DNA of 64,000 nt, from contig JAQCBK010000002.1 of NCBI GenBank assembly GCA_027621505.1, forward strand, positions 25,632 through 89,631. Reading direction: 5' to 3'. The notes under the pieces were generated by a model. That model saw only the letters and a list, made by a program, of their open reading frames with translations. It was not told the origin of the DNA and did not search any database. This document shows, one piece after another, positions 28,294-36,960 of the stretch. Each line of letters starts with the position of its first letter. Position 1 is the stretch's first letter. Made by a program: the position numbers and the translations under genes. The stretch is from Bacteroidota bacterium (lineage in GTDB: Bacteria; Bacteroidota; Bacteroidia; Flavobacteriales; Flavobacteriaceae).

Positions 28294-29508
28294 ATGATCG
28301 AAGCCAAATCGCTGACGCTCGAGAAAACCGTGATTGTAGGCATCATCAATAGTCATCAAGATGAACTGCAGTCCAAAGAATACCTAGAGGAATTGGCTTT
28401 TTTGGCCCTTACCGCTGGAGGTCAGGTGCTCCAACGCTTTGTTCAGAAAATGCAAACCCCCAACCCCAAGACCTTTATCGGCTCGGGTAAAATGGCTGAG
28501 GTTGAGAATTTTGTCTCAGAAAATGAGGTCACCACCGTTGTATTTGACGATGAACTGACCCCCGCCCAACAGGGAAATATCGAAAAGATTTTGCGTTGTA
28601 AAATCTTGGATCGTACGGGTTTGATCTTGGATATTTTCGCCCAACGCGCCCAAACCAGTTATGCCCGTACCCAGGTAGAATTGGCCCAATACGAATATTT
28701 ACTCCCTCGATTAAAGGGACTTTGGACCCACTTGGAACGCCAACGTGGTGGGATCGGAATGCGAGGACCGGGGGAAACGGAAATCGAAACCGACCGGCGG
28801 ATCGTGAGGGATAAAATTTCGTTACTCAAGAAAAAACTCACCACCATCGACAAACAAATGGCCACCCAAAGGGGCAATCGCGGTGCCTTGGTAAGGGTTG
28901 CTTTGGTGGGTTATACCAATGTGGGTAAATCTACCCTGATGAATGTCATTGCCAAAAGCAAGGTCTTTGCCGAAAACAAACTTTTTGCCACACTCGATAC
29001 CACCGTAAGGAAAGTGGTGATTGGTAATTTGCCTTTTTTACTGAGCGATACGGTAGGGTTTATCCGCAAGCTGCCTACCCAATTGGTGGAGTCTTTTAAA
29101 AGCACCTTGGACGAGGTACATGAAGCCGATTTGTTGTTGCATGTGGTGGACATTTCCCATCCCAATTTTGAGGAACATATTGAGTCCGTCAATCAAATCT
29201 TGGGAGAAATCCAAAGTCAGGACAAACCGACCTTGATGGTCTTTAACAAAATTGACGCCTACCAAGCCGAACCCTGGGACGATACCGACTTGATCGCCGA
29301 GCGGACTGCAAAGCATAACAGCCTCGAGGAATGGCAATCCACCTGGATGCATCGCATCAACGACCGAGCCCTTTTTATCTCGGCCATCAACAAAGAAAAC
29401 CTGCAGGCTTTTCGCGAAAGGGTCTATTCTGAGATCCGAAAGATCCACATCACCCGTTTTCCCTTCAACCATTTTTTATACCCTGAGGGATTGGACGGGA
29501 CACTATAG
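28294..29508 (+). CDS. hflX: GTPase HflX
   Basis: GPGETEIETDRRIVRDKI, ALVGYTNVGKSTLMNVI, SDTVGFIRKLPTQLVESFKSTLDEV. Confidence 0.96.
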   Translation: MIEAKSLTLEKTVIVGIINSHQDELQSKEYLEELAFLALTAGGQVLQRFVQKMQTPNPKTFIGSGKMAEVENFVSENEVTTVVFDDELTPAQQGNIEKILRCKILDRTGLILDIFAQRAQTSYARTQVELAQYEYLLPRLKGLWTHLERQRGGIGMRGPGETEIETDRRIVRDKISLLKKKLTTIDKQMATQRGNRGALVRVALVGYTNVGKSTLMNVIAKSKVFAENKLFATLDTTVRKVVIGNLPFLLSDTVGFIRKLPTQLVESFKSTLDEVHEADLLLHVVDISHPNFEEHIESVNQILGEIQSQDKPTLMVFNKIDAYQAEPWDDTDLIAERTAKHNSLEEWQSTWMHRINDRALFISAINKENLQAFRERVYSEIRKIHITRFPFNHFLYPEGLDGTL

Positions 29509-29979
29509 TTTTTGGAGATAGGCCTCCATCTCTTGGATCATAAGTCCAGTGACGCCTTTCAGGGCGATGGTGCCCTTTTTGTCAATGATCATATGGGTGG
29601 GAAATCCCATGATTTTGTTGTCTTGAATCATTTTTTGTCCCCCTTCCTTGCCTGAAATATGATGGTAGTCAAAGGCTTGTTTTTTTAAAAATTCAGCCAC
29701 TTGAGACTTTCGGTCAAAAGTCACGGCCAAAAAGACAATGTCCTCTCGCTGACTGTATGTTGCTGCCAAGCGATTCAGATCGGGAATTTCCTCTATGCAG
29801 GGTGCGCAACGTATAAACCAAAAATTGATGACTACGGTTTTACCGAGCAGATTTTGGTTGGTGTATTGTTTGCCATCCAAAGATTTGAGAACAAAGGGCA
29901 AAGCTTTTTTGCCGATGGCTTCCTCCCCACTAATTGAAAAATCATCCAAGGGCGGGTGAGGCGGTAAATTTTCCATCAT
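29503..29979 (-). CDS. TlpA/redoxin-like thioredoxin-fold domain (C-terminal part of a split gene)
   Basis: KTVVINFWFIRCAPCIEEIPDLNRLAATY. Lacks a signal peptide. ATG overlaps the upstream stop (ATGA). Confidence 0.85.
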   Translation of the reverse strand: MMENLPPHPPLDDFSISGEEAIGKKALPFVLKSLDGKQYTNQNLLGKTVVINFWFIRCAPCIEEIPDLNRLAATYSQREDIVFLAVTFDRKSQVAEFLKKQAFDYHHISGKEGGQKMIQDNKIMGFPTHMIIDKKGTIALKGVTGLMIQEMEAYLQKL

Positions 29980-30296
29980 TTTTTTTCTGCCTCAGACAGC
30001 TCAAAGAACACCATTGCTTTGGGCACCCCTTCGGCATCGGCATAGGGCAGGGGAGAAAAATTCAAATAGGTATTTTCATCTGTCAAAAAAGTGTCATTCT
30101 TTTCCAGCTTTTGACCACTTTCCCTGTAAGCCGGCAGCGCTTCAAAGTGGATTTCTTCTGTAAAACCCATCAGGCTTGTCATGTCCATTTTTTGGAGTCC
30201 AGGCAAGAACGGAAGGGTTTTAGGGGCAGATTCCAAGAATTGCGCTTGGCAGATCGTCAAGCCCAATAGGACCAAAAGGGGGGTGATGTGTTTCAT
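29976..30296 (-). CDS. Secreted N-terminal part of a redoxin-family protein (ends at A8 run followed by TGA)
   Basis: MKHITPLLVLLGLTICQAQ signal peptide; ends ...VPKAMVFFELSEAEKK*. In -1 frame it continues MMENLPPHPPLDDFSISGEEAIGKKALPFVLKSLDG. Confidence 0.7.
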   Translation of the reverse strand: MKHITPLLVLLGLTICQAQFLESAPKTLPFLPGLQKMDMTSLMGFTEEIHFEALPAYRESGQKLEKNDTFLTDENTYLNFSPLPYADAEGVPKAMVFFELSEAEKK

Positions 30297-30308
30297 AGTT
30301 GTTGGGCG

Positions 30309-30509
30309 TTAGGGAAGGGTGCTGATGATACCGCTTCCAGATACTTGATGGTTCATTTGATTGGGATTTCCTTTGAAGCGAATATTACCCGAACCACTGA
30401 TTTTGGCTTTTAAGGAATGTTGGGCCACCACCCTGGCACTGCCAGAACCTGAGATTTTGATCGCTGTATTTTGGCTTTCCATATGCTCACTGTTCAATCG
30501 GGCGCTACC
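30309..30509 (-). pseudogene. C-terminal remnant of a GIN-domain (DUF2807, head-GIN) protein
   Basis: Minus frame GSARLNSEHMESQNTAIKISGSGSARVVAQHSLKAKISGSGNIRFKGNPNQMNHQVSGSGIISTLP. Homology begins abruptly at about 30509, with a stop just upstream. Confidence 0.75.
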
Positions 30510-30636
30510 GGGGGATTATGATCTAAAGGATTTTAAAAATCAAAAAGTACACTTCGGATTTCGATATACCGGGAGTGGAAAATCAACCTATGATGCGACT
30601 TTTTTTGTAGATGATATTCGGGTGATGGATCAATAA
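30510..30636 (+). pseudogene. C-terminal remnant of a choice-of-anchor J / DUF5017-like protein
   Basis: GDYDLKDFKNQKVHFGFRYTGSGKSTYDATFFVDDIRVMDQ* with no upstream coding sequence in frame. Confidence 0.65.
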
Positions 30637-30658
30637 TCAGTTAGGTTTTTAGTTATGA

Positions 30659-31246
30659 TCAATCATCAAATTCAATTTGATCGGTCTTGTAGATTAGATT
30701 TTTTTGGAGGGTACCTAGGTAATGCCCTTTAAGAATTTTCCCATCTTCGGTTGTAAAATTAAATTTTAAATCGGCCAAATCTTGTTTTTGCAGAACGGTC
30801 ACCTTCCCAGCCAACAGAAGCGGGCCATCGTCCTCTTCATAGTGGATCAAACCGTTTTTTTCATCCCAGTCAAGGTTGTAGAAGCCTAAAGCAACGTCCC
30901 CTTCTTTATAAGGAGGGCGCAGGTTGATAAAATGATCGCCATTGACCAGATCCTCATTTTTTTGACTGTAGATGATAAAGCCCATCAATGTTCCTCTCCC
31001 TTTGATTTTTAACTCTCGATTGCTATCCGTATCAAAGGACAAACCTTTGGAACTAAAGAGCAGGGCTTTCATATTGTTCAGTGTTGAATTGTCCTCCAGC
31101 TTTACAAAAGCAGCTTTTTCGATGGAATGTTTTTTGCCGTCAATATCAAAGAAATTGTTAGTAGCGGAATTGCTTTCGGTTTTCTGACAGCATGCAAATA
31201 ATAATACGACCCAGGCAAAGCCCAGGTTGAAATAAGTAGGTTTCAT
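30659..31246 (-). CDS. Hypothetical lipoprotein
   Basis: MKPTYFNLGFAWVVLLFACCQ lipobox; 195 aa. Confidence 0.65.
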   Translation of the reverse strand: MKPTYFNLGFAWVVLLFACCQKTESNSATNNFFDIDGKKHSIEKAAFVKLEDNSTLNNMKALLFSSKGLSFDTDSNRELKIKGRGTLMGFIIYSQKNEDLVNGDHFINLRPPYKEGDVALGFYNLDWDEKNGLIHYEEDDGPLLLAGKVTVLQKQDLADLKFNFTTEDGKILKGHYLGTLQKNLIYKTDQIEFDD

Positions 31247-31322
31247 TTGGTTTTAGTTTTAGGTTATATAAAATTATAAAAACCTATCTTATTTTTTGAA
31301 ATTCAAATGTTAAAACTATCGT

Positions 31323-32459
31323 CTAATTGTACTTAATTTTTCTTAAGATGCGTTGGGTATCCTTATAGGTTTCGTATACAGATTCCCCTTGTCGTCGCAA
31401 AAACTCTTGGGCGTGTAACAGTTGTTTTTTGGCTACTGAAATATTGTTGAGATAGCAGAGCATATAGCTTGGAGCGAGTTGGTAAAGGTCTTCTTGCTCT
31501 GCGGGATTCAGTGCAGCCCCTTTTTCCAATTTTTTTATCAGCGCATTGTTGGCATTCAGGCGGTGAAAAAGACTTTTTTTCTCTAACTCGGGGGGAGAAA
31601 ACAACAGGCGGGTTTCCATTTGATAAGAACCATTTTCGTTAAAAATGATTTTGACTTCTTCTAGGGGGAAGAATTTTTCCAGCTCGTTGATATTGAGTTT
31701 TACATATTCGGTAATAATGAATTCATTTTCTGTCCAGTGAATTTCTACCTCGTCTAAGTTGGAGTAGAACAGCTTGACTTGTTCGTTGATCAATTCGATG
31801 TCAACCCTTGAGTAATAGGTTTTGTTTTTGTTTTTTTTTTCCATGCCAGCCCAACACACCACAAAAACTTCTTTAAAAACCTTGTATTCTTTAACCAAGT
31901 CTTCTCCGTGGCCTCCCAGAAAATCAATCACCCCGTCCAGTGTAAGTTGAATGTTGTTTTCTGCGTGCTTTTCAATTTTGGAAACCAAAAGACTGTTGTT
32001 GTCCTCGATCTTGATATCGAAGGTTTTGGGTAGGGAGATACTGCCTTCTCTCACAAAAACGGTACCCCCGTAATACTTCCAAATGTTTTTTCTGATGGAG
32101 GTCAATGCTGCATTGGGCATAATCGTAACCAGTCCTACCACTTTTCCTACAGCTAAGTTGGGAAAATGAATGTTTTCATAGGACACCCTAGGAGGATTTT
32201 CCAAATAAGCATTGATGAGGTTTTGAAGTTTGCTATCATCAAAAAAATCGACACCCACAATTTCATTTTGCTGGTCTTCCACTCCTATCACAATGTAGGA
32301 ATTGTTTTTAGGGTTGCTGTTGGACAAGGCGCAGATGTGCTTGAGGAATTTGGCTTTTCCCTCTTTGGAACTCAAATTGATTCGCAGCTTTTTATCGTAA
32401 AAGCTGTTTTCATCATTCTGAGACAATAAGTTTTTGATCAGCAGCCGTTTGTTGATCAT
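31323..32459 (-). CDS. AlbA_2/Schlafen-like ATP-binding domain protein
   Basis: RINLSSKEGKAKFLKHICALSNSNPKNNSYIVIGVEDQQNEIVGVDFFDDSKLQNLI and GTVFVREGS. Confidence 0.7.
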   Translation of the reverse strand: MINKRLLIKNLLSQNDENSFYDKKLRINLSSKEGKAKFLKHICALSNSNPKNNSYIVIGVEDQQNEIVGVDFFDDSKLQNLINAYLENPPRVSYENIHFPNLAVGKVVGLVTIMPNAALTSIRKNIWKYYGGTVFVREGSISLPKTFDIKIEDNNSLLVSKIEKHAENNIQLTLDGVIDFLGGHGEDLVKEYKVFKEVFVVCWAGMEKKNKNKTYYSRVDIELINEQVKLFYSNLDEVEIHWTENEFIITEYVKLNINELEKFFPLEEVKIIFNENGSYQMETRLLFSPPELEKKSLFHRLNANNALIKKLEKGAALNPAEQEDLYQLAPSYMLCYLNNISVAKKQLLHAQEFLRRQGESVYETYKDTQRILRKIKYN

Positions 32460-33208
32460 GGCTTACGGTGATTCACATAGGTATTGGCTTGGGCATTGGG
32501 CAACAGGAGCAGATCGGCGATGTTGACATGCTCTGGGGCTTTGGCCATATAACAAATGACATCCGCAACATCTTGGGCGCTTAAAGGTTTTAACCCCTCA
32601 TATACCCGGTTGGCTTTTTGCTGATCTCCTTTAAACCTCACCACCGAAAATTCAGTATCGACCAAACCAGGGTGAATGGCACTTACTTTAATACCCATGG
32701 GGTTCAAGTCGATTCGCAACCCTTGTGAAAAAGCATCTACGGCATATTTGCTACTGCAATAAACACTTCCATTGGGATAGACCTCTTTTGCGGCAATCGA
32801 ACCCAAGTTGATAATATGTCCCGATTTTCGTTCAACCATGGATGGAAGTACAGCTTTGGTGACATACATTAGCCCCTTGACATTGCTATCGATCATGGCT
32901 TCCCAGTCTCTGAGGTCGGCTTCATGTACAGGGCTCAAGCCGTGAGCATTTCCCGCATTGTTGATTAAAATGTCAATGGATGAAAAAGCTTTGGGCAGGG
33001 AATGGATCTGATCAAAAACCGCTTTTTTGTCTGCCACATCAAAAACCAATACATGGGAGGGAACCTTCAAAAGGTTTTGCAAGGCCTTTAGCCGACTTTC
33101 TCTGCGACCACACAAAATCAATTGTACTCCTTCTGCTGCAAACGCCTCGGCTGTCGCCCAACCAATGCCACTGCTGGCTCCTGTGATCAAAGCAATTTTT
33201 CCTCTCAT
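32456..33208 (-). CDS. SDR family NAD(P)-dependent oxidoreductase
   Basis: ALITGASSGIGWATAEAFAAEG, ILINNAGNAHG, YCSSKYAVDAFSQGL. Confidence 0.95.
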   Translation of the reverse strand: MRGKIALITGASSGIGWATAEAFAAEGVQLILCGRRESRLKALQNLLKVPSHVLVFDVADKKAVFDQIHSLPKAFSSIDILINNAGNAHGLSPVHEADLRDWEAMIDSNVKGLMYVTKAVLPSMVERKSGHIINLGSIAAKEVYPNGSVYCSSKYAVDAFSQGLRIDLNPMGIKVSAIHPGLVDTEFSVVRFKGDQQKANRVYEGLKPLSAQDVADVICYMAKAPEHVNIADLLLLPNAQANTYVNHRKP

Positions 33209-33411
33209 ATCTTTTTGTGAAGCGGATTTAATTTAACCTCGGCTTCTCTTTCAGAACTTTTGAATTTCTATTAAATTAGCCCTCCCAAATTAGTAATGAA
33301 TAAGGGGGTAATGAAACCACTTCAGCTCTTATTTTTAACCAATTATTAACAAGTCATGAAAAAAATATTTTTCAATTTTGCTCCCCCGTTTAATGTTTTA
33401 ATAGATACAAG

Positions 33412-34419
33412 ATGGAAGAAATGATGAATAAGACCGTTGACATTAAAGCAATCAATGAAAAGATTGAGAAAGAGAGTGCCTTTGTCGACCTTTTAACCAT
33501 GGAGATCAACAAGGTTATCATCGGTCAAAAGGAGATGGTAGAACGCCTGCTCATAGGCCTATTAGGTAGAGGGCATATCTTATTAGAGGGGGTTCCTGGA
33601 TTGGCAAAGACTTTAGCGATCAACACGCTTAGTCAAGCCGTGAAAGGGGTATTCAGCCGTATACAGTTTACTCCCGATTTACTTCCTGCCGATGTGGTGG
33701 GCACCATGATCTACAACATCAAAGAAAACGATTTCACCATCAAGAAAGGGCCTATTTTTGCCAATTTTGTTTTGGCTGATGAGATCAATAGGGCGCCCGC
33801 CAAAGTTCAGTCGGCCCTGTTGGAAGCCATGCAGGAAAAGCAAGTCACCATTGGTGATACTACTTTTAAACTCAATGCCCCTTTTTTGGTCATGGCCACC
33901 CAAAACCCCGTGGAGCAAGAAGGAACCTACCCCTTGCCTGAAGCACAGGTAGATCGATTCATGCTCAAAACCATCATCGATTATCCCAAGCTGGATGAAG
34001 AACAACTCATTGTTCGCGCCAACCTAGCCAATGCACAAGAAAAAGTTAAAGCGGTGGTAACCCCCAAGCAAATTTTGACAGCCCAGTCCACGGTGAGAGA
34101 AATCTACATGGATGAAAAAATTGAAAAATACATTCTCGATTTGGTCTTCGCCACCCGATATCCCGAAAGATACAATCTGTCTTCCATCAAACCATTGATC
34201 GGATTTGGCGCCTCCCCCAGAGGAAGTATCAATTTGGCCACCGCCGCTAAATGTCATGCCTTCCTCAAACACAGAGGTTATGTCATTCCCGAGGATGTTC
34301 GGGCTGTGATTTACGACATCCTCAGACACCGTATTGGGCTTACATATGAAGCTGAAGCTGAAAACGTAACTTCAGAAGACTTGATCAGTCAAATCATCAA
34401 TGAGGTAGAGGTTCCATAG
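33412..34419 (+). CDS. MoxR family AAA+ ATPase
   Basis: GHILLEGVPGLAKTLAINTLSQ, FVLADEINRAPAKVQSALLEAMQEKQVTIG, ATQNPVEQEGTYPLPEAQVDRFM. Confidence 0.96.
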   Translation: MEEMMNKTVDIKAINEKIEKESAFVDLLTMEINKVIIGQKEMVERLLIGLLGRGHILLEGVPGLAKTLAINTLSQAVKGVFSRIQFTPDLLPADVVGTMIYNIKENDFTIKKGPIFANFVLADEINRAPAKVQSALLEAMQEKQVTIGDTTFKLNAPFLVMATQNPVEQEGTYPLPEAQVDRFMLKTIIDYPKLDEEQLIVRANLANAQEKVKAVVTPKQILTAQSTVREIYMDEKIEKYILDLVFATRYPERYNLSSIKPLIGFGASPRGSINLATAAKCHAFLKHRGYVIPEDVRAVIYDILRHRIGLTYEAEAENVTSEDLISQIINEVEVP

Positions 34420-34455
34420 GAACATCCTTATTTTTTCCCCTAAAGTCAAGCATTC

Positions 34456-35322
34456 ATGGATACCAAGGAACTCCTAAAAAAAGTCCGTAAGATTGAAATC
34501 AAAACCCGTCGCTTGAGCGATAACATCTTTGGAGGGGAATACCACAGTACCTTCAAGGGAAGGGGAATGACTTTTAGTGAGGTAAGACAATACCAATATG
34601 GAGATGATGTGAGAAGTATTGACTGGAATGTGACGGCCCGATACAATGAACCTTTTGTAAAAGTGTTCGAAGAAGAAAGAGAGCTCACCCTGATGTTGAT
34701 GATTGACATCAGTGGCTCTGAGTCCTTTGGTACACAGGGGCAGTTCAAAAGAGAGGAATTGACCGAAATTGCGGCGACCCTCTCCTTTTCTGCCATGCAA
34801 AACAACGACAAAGTAGGCTTGATCCTTTTCTCCGATCAAGTAGAATTGTTTATTCCTCCCAAAAAAGGACGATCACATGTGCTGCGGATCATCCGTGAGC
34901 TATTGGAATACCAACCCCAGAGCAACAAAACCAGCATAAGTAATGCTTTGGAATTTTTGTCAGGCGTAATGAAAAAGAAGGCCATTGTCTTTATGATGTC
35001 CGATTTTTTGGACAGTGGTTATGAAAAAACACTCCGTATTGTTGCCAAAAAACACGACCTGACTGGCATCAGAATCTACGACCGATATGAGGAAGAAATG
35101 CCCAATATCGGATTGGTTCCCATGTTGGACAACGAAACAGGTCAAATGGCTTGGATCAATACCCAATCCGCAGGGGTTCGTAAATCCTATGCGGAACACT
35201 ACCGTAAATCCGTAAGTGAGTTCGAAAACCTGTTTCATAAAAATGGTGCTGGAACATTGCACAGTCGTTTGGACGAAAGTTATGTGAAAAAATTGTTGAA
35301 CTATTTTAAATCCCGTGGCTGA
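34456..35322 (+). CDS. DUF58 domain-containing protein
   Basis: EYHSTFKGRGMTFSEVRQYQYGDDVRSIDWNVTARYNEPFVKVFEEERELTLMLMIDISGSESFG. Confidence 0.95.
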   Translation: MDTKELLKKVRKIEIKTRRLSDNIFGGEYHSTFKGRGMTFSEVRQYQYGDDVRSIDWNVTARYNEPFVKVFEEERELTLMLMIDISGSESFGTQGQFKREELTEIAATLSFSAMQNNDKVGLILFSDQVELFIPPKKGRSHVLRIIRELLEYQPQSNKTSISNALEFLSGVMKKKAIVFMMSDFLDSGYEKTLRIVAKKHDLTGIRIYDRYEEEMPNIGLVPMLDNETGQMAWINTQSAGVRKSYAEHYRKSVSEFENLFHKNGAGTLHSRLDESYVKKLLNYFKSRG

Positions 35323-36957
35323 ATGAACAAAAAGATTTTGTTGCTATGGGCTTGTCTTTTCTCCACCCCCCTCCTCTTTGCCCAATTGGATTTCGACTTG
35401 AGGGTGGCGGTGGACACCACCAAAATGCGGATCGGTGAGAAAATAGAATATACCCTTCAACTCAAGGCCGATTCAACTGCACAAGTCACTTTTTCCGAAC
35501 AACCGTTTTTTGCCCCTTTTGAGATTTTGGAGGAAAGTCCTATCGATACCCTCAGAGCCCAAAGCCATTATTTGTTTACCAAAAAGTATGCCCTGATCCA
35601 GTTCGACTCTGGAGCCTACTGGTTGCCTCCCCAAAAAGTAATGGTCAATGGCTTTTCCAAAATTTCAGATTCCCTTTTGATTCAAGTAGCTACCGTCCCA
35701 GTAGATACCCTCAAACAAAAACTCTTTGATATCAAGCCTGTTGCTGAAGTAGTGCAAAACTTCGATAACCTCAAAAGAAGTTTAATCTTCGGCACATTGG
35801 CCGTGCTGTTGGTCGTAGGGCTGATTTATGCTTTTTTCTTTGCCAAAAAAAGAATGGAAGAACGCCAAAAAAAACTCCCCCCTTTTGAGCGTGCCATCGA
35901 GGAATTAAAGGCTTTGGAAACCATTACCCCAACAGTCCAAGAGGAGTTCAAACAATACTATTCTCGATTGACCGATGTGGTGCGGCGTTATTTGGAAGAA
36001 GAGGCGAAAATATCAGCTTTGGAAAGTACCACCGATGAACTGTTATTGAAATTAGAGGCCCTCAAACAAACGGGTAAGTTGGAATTGGGGCGGGAAACCA
36101 TAAAGAATCTCAAATCAGTTTTACAAACGGCCGACTTGGTAAAGTTTGCCCGATCTATTCCCGAGTTGGGGACGACTTCCCAAGATAGGGTATTGGTTGA
36201 AGAGGTGGTCATTGAAACCAAAGAAGCCCTGCCAGAACCCACCCCCGAGGAGATCAAAGAGCGGGAGGAGTACCGCCAATTGCTTGCCAAAAAGAGAAGA
36301 AAAAAACAATTACAATGGAGCTTGGCATCTCTAGGGATCTTGACCCTTCTCAGTATAAGCATTGCCATTTTACGCTACGGCTATTATCCCGTTCAAGACA
36401 CTTTATTGGGTTACCCCTCCATCAAACTAAAAAATGGAACTTGGGTGAACAGTCAATACGGAACACCACCGGTTAAAATCAGTACTCCAGAAGTCTTAAG
36501 AAGGGTGAAATCTGAAAAAGGAGGTGCCTTGCGCTTTTCCTCTGGTAACTACGATGCACCGTTTTATATTGATTTGGTTTTTACCCAAAAGCCTCCGAAG
36601 CAAGAAGGAGAAAAGGCCCCCTCCAAAGAGGAACAGGAAGCACAACAAAAACAAAAAATTCAAGAACTCGTTAATGAGATCATTAACGATTTTCAGTCCC
36701 GAGGGGCCGTCAATATCTTGATCAAGGAGGAGGAAATTACCACCCTTTCGGGCTTGCCTGCCCTTAAGATTTTCGGAACGCTCGATTATCCCAAAAAAGG
36801 AAAAGACAAAAGGGTGCGTTGCAATTACATAGCGCATGTATTTGATTTTGAACAGGGAGGCATCCATCTTACCTTACTCTACGAAAAAGAGGATCGATAT
36901 GGGGGGGAAATTGAAAAAAGGGTGATCGATAGCTTTGAACTGATAAAAGAATTGTAG
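35323..36957 (+). CDS. Bat-operon membrane protein (DUF4381/BatD-like with extra C-terminal domain)
   Basis: Signal peptide, N-terminal beta domain, TM at LIFGTLAVLLVVGLIYAFFF, helical region FKQYYSRLTDVVRRYLEEE, second TM at WSLASLGILTLLSISIAILRYGY. Confidence 0.7.
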   Translation: MNKKILLLWACLFSTPLLFAQLDFDLRVAVDTTKMRIGEKIEYTLQLKADSTAQVTFSEQPFFAPFEILEESPIDTLRAQSHYLFTKKYALIQFDSGAYWLPPQKVMVNGFSKISDSLLIQVATVPVDTLKQKLFDIKPVAEVVQNFDNLKRSLIFGTLAVLLVVGLIYAFFFAKKRMEERQKKLPPFERAIEELKALETITPTVQEEFKQYYSRLTDVVRRYLEEEAKISALESTTDELLLKLEALKQTGKLELGRETIKNLKSVLQTADLVKFARSIPELGTTSQDRVLVEEVVIETKEALPEPTPEEIKEREEYRQLLAKKRRKKQLQWSLASLGILTLLSISIAILRYGYYPVQDTLLGYPSIKLKNGTWVNSQYGTPPVKISTPEVLRRVKSEKGGALRFSSGNYDAPFYIDLVFTQKPPKQEGEKAPSKEEQEAQQKQKIQELVNEIINDFQSRGAVNILIKEEEITTLSGLPALKIFGTLDYPKKGKDKRVRCNYIAHVFDFEQGGIHLTLLYEKEDRYGGEIEKRVIDSFELIKEL

Positions 36958-36960
36958 ACC

